In this document: one piece after another, positions 15,791 to 24,786 of the stretch
How positions within the stretch are numbered: position 1 is the stretch's first letter
Layout: each line of letters opens with the position of its first letter
From: Catellatospora sp. KI3
GTDB taxonomy: Bacteria > Actinomycetota > Actinomycetes > Mycobacteriales > Micromonosporaceae
NCBI RefSeq assembly: GCF_029948125.1
Contig: NZ_JASAMB010000002.1
Span: 1-64,000 of the forward strand
Direction of reading: 5' to 3'
Length of the DNA stretch: 64,000 nucleotides
Translations under genes and position numbers: made by a program
Notes under the pieces: model-generated
The model's database searches: none
Seen by the model: the letters and a program-made list of their open reading frames with translations, nothing else
Told to the model about the DNA's origin: nothing

Positions 15791-16684
15791 GTGATAAACG
15801 ACCTGCGCTGGCCGCCTCCGCCGGACGGATTCCCACGCCGTCTGGGCAAGCCGCGCAACTCCGCCCCGAACACCGGGCGTCCGGCCCCGCCCGCGCTGCC
15901 GACGGAGATCGTCGACACCCCGCACGGCGTGCAGCTGGAGCGGCTGATCACCGGGGTCGGCGCGCCGGTGACGGTGTTCGCGCACGGCCTGGGCCACGGC
16001 ATCGCCGAGACCCGTCCGCTGGGCAGCGCCGTCGGCGGCAAGCGGGTCTTCTTCCAGTTCCGGGGCCACGGTGAGTCCAGCTCCCCGCGCGGCGCCTGGG
16101 ACTACGGCGACCTGGCCCGCGATCTGCGCGCGGTCGCCGACATGACCGGCGCCACCCGGGCGCTGGGGGTCAGCCTCGGCGCGGGCGCGCTGTGCCGCCT
16201 GCTGGCCGAGACCCCCGACCGGTTCGAGAAGGTCGTCTTCTTCCTGCCCGCGGTGCTCGACCGCCCCCGGCCCGACGCCGCCCGCAAGCGGCTGGTCAAC
16301 CTGCTGGAGGCGATCAACAGCGGCGACCTGCCGACAGTCGCCAACGCCGTGGTCGAGGAGATCCCGCCCTCGGCCCGCAACGGCGCCTCCGGCTGGGCAT
16401 ACGTGCGCCAGCGGCTCAGCACCCTGATGAACACCGGGCTGAGCAGCGGCCTGCTCACCCTGCCCGACCAGGTGGCGGTGCCCGACGTCAACCTGCTGCG
16501 CGACGTCAGCGCCCAGGCGCTGGTCATCGGCTGCATCGGCGACGACCTGCACCCGTCCTCGATCGCCGAGGAGCTGGCCGCCGTGCTGCCCGACGTGTCG
16601 CTGCACATCTACAACCGCCCGGCCGTGCTCTGGCATGAGCGCGCTGACCTGCGCGAACGAATCTCCTCCTTCCTCAACGGTTGA
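15791..16684 (+). CDS. Alpha/beta hydrolase
   Basis: A 297-residue alpha/beta-hydrolase fold. The nucleophile elbow is GVSLGAG (serine near residue 128), the oxyanion strand is TVFAHGLGHG, and the terminal RPAVLWHERADLRERISSFL segment has the catalytic histidine. FRGHGESS is typical of small esterases and lyases of this fold. The first 40 residues are proline-rich and probably flexible. Substrate unknown. It begins 6 bp after the DUF2516 gene with GTG 15791, so it is in the same transcript. Confidence 0.82.
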   Translation: MINDLRWPPPPDGFPRRLGKPRNSAPNTGRPAPPALPTEIVDTPHGVQLERLITGVGAPVTVFAHGLGHGIAETRPLGSAVGGKRVFFQFRGHGESSSPRGAWDYGDLARDLRAVADMTGATRALGVSLGAGALCRLLAETPDRFEKVVFFLPAVLDRPRPDAARKRLVNLLEAINSGDLPTVANAVVEEIPPSARNGASGWAYVRQRLSTLMNTGLSSGLLTLPDQVAVPDVNLLRDVSAQALVIGCIGDDLHPSSIAEELAAVLPDVSLHIYNRPAVLWHERADLRERISSFLNG

Positions 16685-16707
16685 CGCTGCCAGTAGGCTC
16701 GCCAGGC

Positions 16708-17469
16708 GTGGCAGGTCAGACCCTCTCGAACTTCTTCACCGGCATCCGCCTCTACGGACGCGGCCTGGCCCGGTACGCCCGCAGCCCCCGGCTGGTCCTG
16801 CTCGGACTCATCCCCGCGTTCCTGAGCCTGCTGCTGTTCACCGGTCTGTTCGCGCTGCTGTTCTACTTCATGGGCGACATCACCGACTCCGTCACCTGGT
16901 TCGCCCGGGACTGGGCCGAGGGCGCCCGCGACACCGTCCGGCTGTTCGCCGGGGTCGCCGTCGTCGGGGCCTCGGGCCTGCTGGCGGTGCTGTCGTACAC
17001 CGCGGTGACGCTGCTGATCGGGGACCCGTTCTACGAGAAGATCGCCGAGTCGATCGAGGAGAGCCTCGGCGGCGTGCCCAACGCCGTCGACCTGCCCTGG
17101 TACCTGGAGCTGCGGCGCAGCATCTTCGACGCGCTGCGGCTGCTGCTGGTGTCGGTGCTGATCGCGATCCCGCTGTTCGCGGGCGGGTTCATCCCGGTCG
17201 TGGGGCAGACCGTGGTGCCGGTGCTCGGGGCGTTCGTCGGCGGCTGGTTCCTGGCGCTGGAGCTGGTCGGGGTGGCGTACAACCGGCGCGGGCTGCGCCT
17301 GCCGGACCGGCGCCGCGCGCTGCGCCAGGACCGGGCCGCCGCGCTGGGCTTCGGGGTGGCGGTGTTCTGCACGTTCCTGATCCCGCTCGGGGCGGTGCTG
17401 CTGATGCCCGCCGCGGTCGCCGGCGGCACCCTGCTGGCCCGCCGCTCCTTCAACCTCCCCACCCAGTAG
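16708..17469 (+). CDS. EI24-domain (CysZ-like) membrane protein
   Basis: A 253-residue membrane protein with about five or six hydrophobic segments, matching the EI24/CysZ family in pattern: VLLGLIPAFLSLLLFTGLF near the N-terminus, DPFYEKIAESIEE, and the VGVAYNRRGLRLPDRRRAL loop. In E. coli CysZ supports sulfate uptake; the actinobacterial members have no firm role. I chose GTG 16708; an earlier TTG at 16681 would overlap the previous stop and add nine residues. Confidence 0.8.
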   Translation: MAGQTLSNFFTGIRLYGRGLARYARSPRLVLLGLIPAFLSLLLFTGLFALLFYFMGDITDSVTWFARDWAEGARDTVRLFAGVAVVGASGLLAVLSYTAVTLLIGDPFYEKIAESIEESLGGVPNAVDLPWYLELRRSIFDALRLLLVSVLIAIPLFAGGFIPVVGQTVVPVLGAFVGGWFLALELVGVAYNRRGLRLPDRRRALRQDRAAALGFGVAVFCTFLIPLGAVLLMPAAVAGGTLLARRSFNLPTQ

Positions 17470-17480
17470 CCCGAGCCGAG

Positions 17481-17558
17481 GAAGGGGCCTCTTCGCCGGT
17501 ACGCGAAGCGTGACGAGCAGCAGCTCGGCTCGCTCCGAGGTGAAAGGGCCCTTCTTGA
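17481..17558. repeat. Family C repeat (GGAAGGG...CCCTTC), intergenic copy
   Basis: Left end GAAGGGGCCTCTTC and right end GAGGTGAAAGGGCCCTTCTT flank a GC-rich centre. The second copy lies inside the LuxR gene at 35471. Similar elements are, from memory, widespread in Micromonospora and Salinispora intergenic regions. Confidence 0.6.
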
Positions 17559-17655
17559 CGCCGGGACGCCGGGCCGCCGGGCGGCGGGAGGTCGGGCAGG
17601 TTCGGCCGGGTGCCCGCTGGTGGGGCGGCGGGCGGAGGCGCTAGCGTCTGCGGCC

Positions 17656-20295
17656 ATGCGCCGTACCACGATCGCTGTCGTCGCGCTGCTGTTCGCCGTG
17701 ACAGTGCAGCTGCTGCGAGCCAGCGGCCCGCTGCTCGACCAGGTCGCCGGCCCGGTCGGCATCGTGAACGCCGCCCTGATCGCACTGGGCGTCTTCGCCG
17801 TACCCGGAATGGTCCTGCACCTGCTCGGCCGCCTGTACCGGCGGGAACCCGCCGCCCCTGCGCTGTTCCGGCGGGCCGGCGCCCGCCTGCGCCGCGGCTC
17901 CCGCTCCACCACCGCTGACGGCACGCCGGACGGCGCCCACCCGGACGGCGCCCACCCGGACGGCACCGACCAGGACGGCTCGGGTCCGAACGGCTCAGGT
18001 CTGGACGGCACCGGTCCGAACGGCGCCGGTCTGGACGGCGCGCAGTCGGAAGCCGTGCGGTCCGGTTCGGCCGGGAGTGCGGAAGTCGGCAGCTCAGCCG
18101 ACCTGGACGGGAGGCTCCCGCACCAGCGGCGTGAGCAGGGTCCCGTGATCGAGGCCGCGCAGGCCGAAGACCGGACGGCAGCGCAGCACGACGACATGCC
18201 CCCCGAGACTCAGCAGTTCGAGACCCACACAGTCTTCAGCGCGGCCCGGAGCCTCCCGGCGCGCATCGACGCCCGCATCCCCGATGCCGCCCCAGTCCGA
18301 CCGGCCGAACCCGCCGACTCGGCCGCGCCGACCGAACCCGCCGAGCGCGTCGAGTCGACCGAACCCGCCGAGCCGACTGAAACTGCCGAGCGCGCCGAGC
18401 AGGCCGGATCCGCCGAGCGCGCCGGGTCGGCTGGACGCGCCGGGTCGGCTGAGCAGCCTGGTGGAGACGGGGTCGAGCCGACCGCGGCCACCGGTGCGGC
18501 GGGGCCCGGCGAGGAAGGGCAGGCGCCGGACGGTGCGGTGGGCGAGCTGGTCGACGACGGCGACGGGCAGCAGACGGGCCAGTTCGCGGGCGGGTACGCG
18601 CTGGCCGCGTGTACCTCCCTCTTCACGCTGCTCTGGGCGCTGGCGCTGTGGGCCGACCGGCCCGGCCTGCTGCTCGTCGCGGCCGCCGCCGTGTGCGGCA
18701 TGACCTCCCTGGGCCTGGCGGCCCGCTGCTTCGGCGACCCGGTGGGCGTCACCATCGGGCTGCTCGCCGGTGGCGGCCTCGACCTGATGGTGCGCTCCGC
18801 CACCGTCAGCTGGGACCCGCTCTGGAGCCCCGACGGCGCCGGCTGGCTGCCGATCACCGCGCTGGGCGTGCTGACCGTGGGGCTGGCGGTCGTGGTCGTG
18901 CTGTCCTTCGTGGTACGCGACCAGCTCGCGCCCATGGACGGCACCGGCCGCACCTGGGTCCTCGGCGGCTACCTGGCGGTCTGGACCACCACCGTCGGCA
19001 ACCCGGCGTTCATGGCGTCGCAGTCGGGCGTGGCGCTGCAGCTGTGCCTCGCCATCTCGATGTTCGTCCTGCTCAACGCGGTCGAGCTGGTACGCCGCCT
19101 GACTCTCGCGGGGGGCACCGACGCCATCCCCGAACCCGATCACTGGATCGCCGGGTCGGCCGCGCTCGCCGGGCTGGCCGGCGGTCTCGCGCTGGCGTGG
19201 TGGACCACCGGATGGCTGTCGCTGGTCGGCGTGGTGCTGGCGCAGCTGTCGGCCACGGTCACCGCCGCGCGCGGGCTGGCATCGCCGTCAACCCGCTTGA
19301 CCTGGGCGTACGGCCTGATCTGGGTGCTGCCCGTGCTGCTGTTCCAGGTGCACTACGACATGCCGCTGCCGTTCGACAACCGGTGGCTGCTGATCGGGCT
19401 GGCCGTGCTGACCGGCCTCGGCGGAATGGGGCGGCGACCGGGCCACCCCGGCGGCCCGTGGCGCTTCGACGTACGCGGCATGGTCGCGCCGCCGTCGCTG
19501 ATCGGGCTGTCGATGGCGCTGGCGATGGCCGTGCCGGCGCTGATGCACATCACGCAGCCGCCGCCGCCCCAGCAGCCCCGCCCCGCGCTCGGCCTGCGCG
19601 TCATGAGCTGGAACATCAAGTACGGCCGTGACGACGCCTCCGGCGCCGCCGACCCCGGGCAGCTCGCCGCCGCGATCCGCGCCTCCTACCCGGACGTGGT
19701 GCTGCTGCAGGAGGTGAGCCGGGGCTGGGCCATCGGCGGCGGGGTGGACGTGGCCGAGTACCTGTCGCGCGAGCTCAACATGCGCTATTACTGGTCCCCG
19801 GCGGCCGACGGGCAGTTCGGCAACCTGCTGCTGACGCGGCTGCCGGTGCGCGACGTCCGCTACGCCCGCCTGCCGTACGGCCAGGGGCCGATGTGGCGCT
19901 CGGTGCTCAAGGCGACGGTGACCCTGGACAGCGGGCTGAGCCTGGACGTGTTCACCGCGCACCTGACGCACCGCAAGCCGAACACGCCGACCCGGCTGGC
20001 CCAGATCGACGCGATCCTCCGCCGGGTCGACCCGACCCGGCCCACCGTCGTCGCGGGGGACTTCAACTTCTGGCCGAGCTGGAGCGAGCGGGAGCGGTTC
20101 GTCGGGTCGGGGTGGGTGTCGGCGCAGGACGCCACGGGGCACAGCGACGAGTGGACCTCGCCTACGGACGTACCGACTAACCGGGTCGACTGGATGTTCG
20201 GCTCACCGCAGGTCGCGTTCCTGGACTTCGCCGTCCTCAACCAGGTGCGCGCCTCCGACCACTTCCCGATCCTGGCTGTCATCCGCCTCCGCTGA
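17656..20295 (+). CDS. Large membrane protein fused to an endonuclease/exonuclease/phosphatase (EEP) domain
   Basis: An 879-residue protein. Two N-terminal membrane helices (residues about 3-50) lead into a 230-residue disordered stretch rich in Asp-Gly-Pro and Ala-Glu-Pro-Ser repeats. About ten further membrane helices follow (about 315-640), and an EEP domain closes the protein (about 645-879). The EEP motifs are all present: MSWNIKYG, VVLLQEV, GDFNFWP, NRVDWMF and SDHFPI. The catalytic Asn, Glu, Asp and His are intact, so it should be a Mg-dependent phosphodiesterase or phosphatase. Orientation suggests the EEP domain may act outside the membrane on a lipid or surface phosphodiester. The start is ATG 17656. 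Confidence 0.8.
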   Translation: MRRTTIAVVALLFAVTVQLLRASGPLLDQVAGPVGIVNAALIALGVFAVPGMVLHLLGRLYRREPAAPALFRRAGARLRRGSRSTTADGTPDGAHPDGAHPDGTDQDGSGPNGSGLDGTGPNGAGLDGAQSEAVRSGSAGSAEVGSSADLDGRLPHQRREQGPVIEAAQAEDRTAAQHDDMPPETQQFETHTVFSAARSLPARIDARIPDAAPVRPAEPADSAAPTEPAERVESTEPAEPTETAERAEQAGSAERAGSAGRAGSAEQPGGDGVEPTAATGAAGPGEEGQAPDGAVGELVDDGDGQQTGQFAGGYALAACTSLFTLLWALALWADRPGLLLVAAAAVCGMTSLGLAARCFGDPVGVTIGLLAGGGLDLMVRSATVSWDPLWSPDGAGWLPITALGVLTVGLAVVVVLSFVVRDQLAPMDGTGRTWVLGGYLAVWTTTVGNPAFMASQSGVALQLCLAISMFVLLNAVELVRRLTLAGGTDAIPEPDHWIAGSAALAGLAGGLALAWWTTGWLSLVGVVLAQLSATVTAARGLASPSTRLTWAYGLIWVLPVLLFQVHYDMPLPFDNRWLLIGLAVLTGLGGMGRRPGHPGGPWRFDVRGMVAPPSLIGLSMALAMAVPALMHITQPPPPQQPRPALGLRVMSWNIKYGRDDASGAADPGQLAAAIRASYPDVVLLQEVSRGWAIGGGVDVAEYLSRELNMRYYWSPAADGQFGNLLLTRLPVRDVRYARLPYGQGPMWRSVLKATVTLDSGLSLDVFTAHLTHRKPNTPTRLAQIDAILRRVDPTRPTVVAGDFNFWPSWSERERFVGSGWVSAQDATGHSDEWTSPTDVPTNRVDWMFGSPQVAFLDFAVLNQVRASDHFPILAVIRLR

Positions 20296-20316
20296 CCGCC
20301 ACCCCCGACCCGAGAT

Positions 20317-20349
20317 CGAGGCCGCAGTTTCCCGGAAACTGCGGCCTCG
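20317..20349. terminator. 33-bp perfect palindrome after the EEP fusion gene (family B core)
   Basis: Sixteen-base arms (20317-20332 and 20334-20349; arm end GCAGTTTCC) around one central C, 21 bp after the stop. It shares the GCAGTTTCC/GGAAACTGC core of the family B repeats and probably serves as terminator. The rest of the 20296-20529 gap has a purine-rich GGAGGCGGA run and nothing else I can name. Confidence 0.75.
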
Positions 20350-20529
20350 TGGCGTCCGGGTTGGGTGGCTGAGTGATCCGATCCGGGGTGAAGATCGGTA
20401 TCGGCGGTCACTTTCCGCGCCCGGAGCCCAGATTCCGACCGCAGACTCCGATCACCGGCACCGAAGGCGGCCCGGCGCTGTGCGCGGAGGCGGAGGCGGA
20501 GGAGCGGAGGCGGAGGCGCGGAGACAGGG

Positions 20530-21528
20530 TCAGGCGGTGCCGCGGATGACGAGTTCGGTGGGGAGGATGACGCTGTCGGCGATGGTCTCGCCCGCGGCGA
20601 GGCGCAGCAGCTGACGGGCCATCTCCCGGCCCTGGCCGACGATCGGCTGGCGGACCGTGGTCAGCGGCGGCTCGGTGTACCGCGCCAGCGCGATGTCGTC
20701 GAACCCGATCACGGCCACGTCGTCGGGCACCCGCCGCCCCGCAGCCTGCAGCGCCTGCAGCGCCCCGTGCGCCATCAGGTCCGAGGCGACGAAGACCGCG
20801 TCGAGGTCCGGGTCGTCCTCCAGCAGCTGCCGCATCGCGACCGTGCCCGAGTCGCGGGTGAAGTCGCCGACCGCCACGATCGAGCGCCGGTCCGATCCGC
20901 GCAGCTCCTCGCGGTACCCGGTGAGCCGGTCGATGCCGGCGACCATGTCCTGCGGCCCGGCGATGGTGGCGATCCGGTTGCGGCCGGTCTCCAGCAGGTG
21001 CCGGACCGCCAGCCGGGCCCCGTTGACGTTGTCGACCTCGACGTACGGCACCCGCACCTGGCTCAGCGGGCGGCCGCCGCACAGCACCGGGATGCCCATC
21101 CGGGCCAGCTGGCCCGGCAGCGGGTCGGCGCCGTGCATCGACGCGATGAGCACGCCGTCGATGTGGCGGGCCATGGCGTAGCGCTCGATCCGGTCGTGGC
21201 TGGCGGCCGACCCGGCCACCATCAGTACCAGCTGCTTGTCGGCGGCGTCGAGCTCCTGGCTGACGCCGCGGATGATGCCGGGGAAGAACTGGTCGTCGGA
21301 GAAGACCCGGGACGGGCTCTCCGGCAGGACCAGCGCGTACGAGTCGGTGCGCTGGGTGACCAGGCTGCGGGCGGCCTGGTTCGGCACGTAGCCGAGTTCG
21401 TCGACGGCGCGCTGGACGGCGGCGCGGATCGACTCGGCGACGGTCGGCGAACCGTTCACCACGCGCGACACCGTCGCGCGGGACACCCCGGCCCGCTGGG
21501 CCACCTGTTCGAGGGTCGGTCTGGCCAT
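20530..21528 (-). CDS. LacI-family transcriptional repressor
   Basis: A 332-residue LacI/PurR-type repressor. The N-terminal HTH is TLEQVAQRAGVSRATVSRVVNG, followed by the hinge region and a periplasmic-binding-protein-like sensor domain (residues about 62-330) with DGVLIASMHG and GFDDIALARYTEPPLTTVRQP. The effector is probably a sugar, but no sugar genes adjoin it. It follows the maleylpyruvate-isomerase-like gene by 12 bp on the minus strand, so the two share a transcript. Confidence 0.92.
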   Translation of the reverse strand: MARPTLEQVAQRAGVSRATVSRVVNGSPTVAESIRAAVQRAVDELGYVPNQAARSLVTQRTDSYALVLPESPSRVFSDDQFFPGIIRGVSQELDAADKQLVLMVAGSAASHDRIERYAMARHIDGVLIASMHGADPLPGQLARMGIPVLCGGRPLSQVRVPYVEVDNVNGARLAVRHLLETGRNRIATIAGPQDMVAGIDRLTGYREELRGSDRRSIVAVGDFTRDSGTVAMRQLLEDDPDLDAVFVASDLMAHGALQALQAAGRRVPDDVAVIGFDDIALARYTEPPLTTVRQPIVGQGREMARQLLRLAAGETIADSVILPTELVIRGTA

Positions 21529-21540
21529 GGCCGCCGCCGC

Positions 21541-22302
21541 TCAGCCGACTCGGAGCGCGGCCAGCAGCGACTCGTCGCCGCTGACGTCGAGGCTGTCGAA
21601 GCCGAGCCGCCCCCACAGCGCCAGCTGCAGGTCGCTGGCCGGGCCCGCGGCGACCACCCGGGTGTCGGGGCCCTCGGCGTCGAGCAGCGTGTCGGTGTCG
21701 AGCAGGGCGATGCCCTCGCCGCGCAGCCGGATGAACCACTCCTGGCGGTGCTCGTCGGTGGCGACGAGCTGGACCACGCCGTACCGGTCGGTGGGGCCGG
21801 TGCGGCGACCGGCCGGGAGGAGGCTGTCCAGCACCTCGGTGACGCCGTCGGCGGCCAGGCGGTCCTCGATCGGCTCGGCCAGGCCCTGCGCCATCTGGAT
21901 GTCCCAGCGGTGCACGGCGGTCTCCTGCGCCATCCGGCGGTGCCAGAAGCCCGCGACCTTGGGCTGCGGCGCCCAGTTGTACGCCGGCATCTGCGGGTCG
22001 ATCGCCTCCAGCAGCTCCAGCAGCGCCTTCAGCTCGTCGTCGAACCACGCCAGGGTGGCGTCGGCGCCCGGGAAGTCGTAGCGGCGCGAGCCCTTGTCGG
22101 GGGCGGTGGTGACGCCCCGCCCGGCGAAGCCGCGCACCCAGCGGTAGACGCCGCCCAGGTGGTGCACCAGGTCCAGCACGGTCCAGTCGGGGCAGGTGGG
22201 GACGATCGCGGTGAGGTCGGCCTCGGCCGCCACCGTACGGAATGCCGCCGCGTCCGTGCGCAGCGAGTCGAGCCAGAACTCCTTGGTGCCGTGCGCCCTC
22301 AT
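21541..22302 (-). CDS. Mycothiol-dependent maleylpyruvate isomerase-like protein (DinB-like fold)
   Basis: A 253-residue protein. The N-terminal four-helix metal-binding domain shows PDWTVLDLVHHLGGVYRW and MAQETAVHRWDIQMA, which together supply the His-Glu-His metal site seen in mycothiol-dependent maleylpyruvate isomerase. A C-terminal SCP2-like half follows. Most such proteins in actinobacteria are uncharacterised mycothiol S-transferase-like enzymes. I take the ATG at 22302; upstream sequence in the same frame runs antisense through murB and is not coding. Presence with mshA and mshD in one window is suggestive only. Confidence 0.8.
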   Translation of the reverse strand: MRAHGTKEFWLDSLRTDAAAFRTVAAEADLTAIVPTCPDWTVLDLVHHLGGVYRWVRGFAGRGVTTAPDKGSRRYDFPGADATLAWFDDELKALLELLEAIDPQMPAYNWAPQPKVAGFWHRRMAQETAVHRWDIQMAQGLAEPIEDRLAADGVTEVLDSLLPAGRRTGPTDRYGVVQLVATDEHRQEWFIRLRGEGIALLDTDTLLDAEGPDTRVVAAGPASDLQLALWGRLGFDSLDVSGDESLLAALRVG

Positions 22303-22428
22303 GCCGCCGTCCTCATCCTGTCCGCTACCGCCGGGTCGAAGCGCACCGCACCAGGTCGCCGCAGACGTCGTGGGTGACGTTGGGCGCTCCCGCGACCTCG
22401 GCGTCCGTGGCCGCACTAGTGTGGTGAC

Positions 22429-23484
22429 GTGTCTGACAATAGTCTCGCCCGCCACGCGCTCGCCGACCTGACCACCCTGGGGCTGGGCGGTCCGGCCGGA
22501 AGGCTGGTCACGGCCGGCAGTTCGGACGAGATCGTGGCGGCCGTACGCGAGGCGGGCCGCACCGGTGAGCCGGTGCTGCTGCTGGCCGGGGGCAGCAACG
22601 TGGTCGTCGGCGACGCCGGCTTCCCCGGGACGGTGGTGCTGATCCGCTCGTCCGGAGTGACCGTGACCGGCCGCGACGGCGACAACGTGTCGGTACGCAT
22701 GGCCGCCGGGCACCCGTGGGACGACGCGGTCGCCCAGGCGGTCGCCGCGGGCTGGTCCGGCATCGAGGGGATGTCCGGCGTGCCGGGCGCCGCGGGCTCG
22801 ACGCCGATCCAGAACGTCGGGGCGTACGGGCAGGATGTGTCGCAGACGATCGAGTCCGTCACCGTGTACGACCGTACTGAGGGCGAGATCCGGCAGTTCA
22901 CGCCGGAGGAGTGCCGGTTCGAGTTCCGCAACAGCGTGTTCAAGTACACCGACCGCTGGGTGGTGCTGGACGTGGTGTTCCGGCTGCGCCAGGACGGCCT
23001 GTCCGGGCCGGTGGCGTACGCGGAGCTGGCCCGGGTGCTCGGGGTGGAGCTGGGCGAGCGGGCGCCGCTGGACAAGGTGCGCGAGGCGGTGCTGCAGCTG
23101 CGCCGCAGCAAGGGCATGGTGCTGGACCCGGCCGACCCCGATACGCGCTCGGTGGGGTCGTTCTTCGTCAACCCGATCCTGAGCGCGCACGCGTACGCCG
23201 CGCTGCGCGAACGCGCCGGTGACCTGGAGCCGCCGAACTGGCCCGGGGCCGACGGGGTGGTGAAGTTGAGCGCCGCGTGGCTGATCGAGCAGGCCGGGTT
23301 CGGCAAGGGGTACCGGCGCGGGCCGGTGGCGATCTCGTCGAAGCACGCGCTGGCGCTGACCCACCCGGGCGGTGGCCTGACCTCGGATCTGCTCGCGCTG
23401 GCGGCGGAGATCCGGGACGGGGTGCACGAGCGGTTCGGCGTGACGCTGCGGCCGGAGCCGGTGCTGGTGGGCTGCGAGTTCTGA
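22429..23484 (+). CDS. murB: UDP-N-acetylenolpyruvoylglucosamine reductase MurB
   Basis: A 351-residue FAD enzyme of peptidoglycan precursor synthesis. It reduces UDP-GlcNAc-enolpyruvate to UDP-MurNAc in the cytoplasm. Motifs are LAGGSNVVVGDAG (FAD binding), GVPGAAGSTPIQNVGAYGQD, YRRGPVAISSKHALALT and the C-terminal RPEPVLVG with the catalytic Glu. The start is GTG 22429. Its place upstream of the SDR and mshA genes matches M. tuberculosis Rv0482-Rv0486. Confidence 0.95.
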   Translation: MSDNSLARHALADLTTLGLGGPAGRLVTAGSSDEIVAAVREAGRTGEPVLLLAGGSNVVVGDAGFPGTVVLIRSSGVTVTGRDGDNVSVRMAAGHPWDDAVAQAVAAGWSGIEGMSGVPGAAGSTPIQNVGAYGQDVSQTIESVTVYDRTEGEIRQFTPEECRFEFRNSVFKYTDRWVVLDVVFRLRQDGLSGPVAYAELARVLGVELGERAPLDKVREAVLQLRRSKGMVLDPADPDTRSVGSFFVNPILSAHAYAALRERAGDLEPPNWPGADGVVKLSAAWLIEQAGFGKGYRRGPVAISSKHALALTHPGGGLTSDLLALAAEIRDGVHERFGVTLRPEPVLVGCEF

Positions 23485-23520
23485 TGATCCCTATCGGGCG
23501 TGATGATCGTTACGTCCGAT

Positions 23521-23694
23521 ATGAGCCACATTGCGGAGCTCCCCGGGCTGGTGGACTACTACCAGCAGCTTGACGTCCCCATGAGTACGTCCATGTTCCT
23601 CGGCGCGGGCCTGATCCTGCTCGGGCTGGCCCTGCTCGTCGCCGCGATCGTGATGGGCTGGGGCGAACGCCGCCGCGAACCGTCCAATGACTGA
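23521..23694 (+). CDS. Tiny single-pass membrane protein (57 aa)
   Basis: From ATG 23521 the frame gives 57 residues with one hydrophobic helix, SMFLGAGLILLGLALLVAAI, then a charged end GERRREPSND. No ribosome-binding site is obvious; an ATG at 23581 would give only the helix and tail. The frame ends inside the start of a second tiny membrane ORF, a coupled arrangement that supports reality. No family recognised. Confidence 0.45.
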   Translation: MSHIAELPGLVDYYQQLDVPMSTSMFLGAGLILLGLALLVAAIVMGWGERRREPSND

Positions 23695-23815
23695 CCCGCT
23701 GGCGGTCGCGGTCGCGCCCGGCACGGACCTGGTGCCGCCCGCGAAGGCGCTCCTGCTGTTCGTGGTCTGCGCCGCCCTCGGCTGGTACCTCGCCGGCCGC
23801 CACCATTCCGACTGA
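23687..23815 (+). CDS. Tiny membrane protein (42 aa), overlapping the previous one
   Basis: The ATG at 23687 lies 8 bp inside the preceding frame and opens a 42-residue ORF. It has one hydrophobic helix, ALLLFVVCAALGWYLAG, and the tail RHHSD. It ends just before a large inverted repeat. The pair may form a small membrane complex; there is no homology evidence. Confidence 0.4.
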   Translation: MTDPLAVAVAPGTDLVPPAKALLLFVVCAALGWYLAGRHHSD

Positions 23816-23829
23816 CCCGCGCCCCGGTC

Positions 23830-23918
23830 GTGAGCGGGAGGGCGCAGTTTCGGGGAAACTGCGCGAATCTTGGTCCGCTTTCGTGCAGTTTCCCCGAAAC
23901 TGCGCTTCGCCCGCTCAC
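23830..23918. repeat. Family B repeat, best copy, inside an 89-bp inverted repeat
   Basis: Outer arms GTGAGCGGG (23830-23838) and CCCGCTCAC (23910-23918) enclose GCAGTTTCGGGGAAACTGC and GCAGTTTCCCCGAAACTGC, each itself palindromic. The right end overlaps the stop codon of the minus-strand methyltransferase gene. It probably acts as a two-way terminator. Confidence 0.8.
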
Positions 23919-24694
23919 TCCGCGCGGCCGGGCCAGGGGACGGTGAGTTCGCCGAGGCGCCAGCGGTGGTGGGTGTCGAGGATCGGCCAGCCGGTGTCGC
24001 GGAGTCGGGAGACCGTGTCGAGCCAGCGTTGGCGGGGGCCGAAGACGGCCAGTGGGGCGGCGTGGCGCCAGGCGTCGTCCAGGGCTCGGAGCAGGTCGTA
24101 CACGGGTTCGCCGGGGACGTTGCGGTGGATCAGCGCCTTGGGCAGGCGCTCGGCGAACGTGGCCGGCGACTCCAGCGTGGACAGCTTGGCGGCGAGCGTG
24201 AGGGTGGTCGGGGTGGCCGAGCCGGCGGGCAGGGCGACCCAGGCGCCGAGGCGGCCGAGTTCGTCGCAGGTGCCCTCGATGAGCCAGCCGCCGGGGGCGA
24301 GGGCGGCGGTGACGGTGGTCCAGGCCGCGGGGACGGCGCTCTCGTCGTACTGGCGCAGGACGTTGAAGGCCCGGACCACGACGGGCCGCAGGCCGGCCAG
24401 CTCGAAGCCGCCCCGGGCGAAGGTCAGGCCCGGCGGGTCGGCCGCGGGCTGCGCCGCGGCGACCCGGGCGGGGTCGATCTCCAAGCCGACGATCCGGACA
24501 TCCGGGCGTACGCGCGAGAGCCGCGCCCGCAGCTCCACCGCCGTGATCGGCGTCGCCCCGTAGCCCAGGTCCACCACCAGCGGCTCCGCCGCGTCGGCCA
24601 GCGCCCGCCCGCACCACCACGCGATCCACCGGTCAACCCGCCGCAACCGGTTCGGATTGGTCGTGCCCCGCGTGATCTCCCCTTGCGCCTTCAC
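23915..24694 (-). CDS. SAM-dependent methyltransferase-like protein
   Basis: A 259-residue class I methyltransferase fold. Motif I is LVVDLGYGATPITAVELRA and the acidic end of strand 2 is VGLEIDP; then come FNVLRQYDE and LAPGGWLIEGTCDE. The unusual GYGATP in place of GxGxG is consistent within this actinobacterial subgroup as far as I recall. The C-terminal third is specific and may define the substrate, which is unknown. The start GTG 24694 is chosen because the frame upstream has no coding character. The gene ends inside an inverted repeat. Confidence 0.78.
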   Translation of the reverse strand: MKAQGEITRGTTNPNRLRRVDRWIAWWCGRALADAAEPLVVDLGYGATPITAVELRARLSRVRPDVRIVGLEIDPARVAAAQPAADPPGLTFARGGFELAGLRPVVVRAFNVLRQYDESAVPAAWTTVTAALAPGGWLIEGTCDELGRLGAWVALPAGSATPTTLTLAAKLSTLESPATFAERLPKALIHRNVPGEPVYDLLRALDDAWRHAAPLAVFGPRQRWLDTVSRLRDTGWPILDTHHRWRLGELTVPWPGRAE

Positions 24695-24786
24695 CGGCCC
24701 CGCCCCGCCTCGGTGATCACGGTGCCGGGGTGGGGACACACCGTCGAACACGTCCTTAAGTTCATGATCAACGCGAAAAAGGCGGG

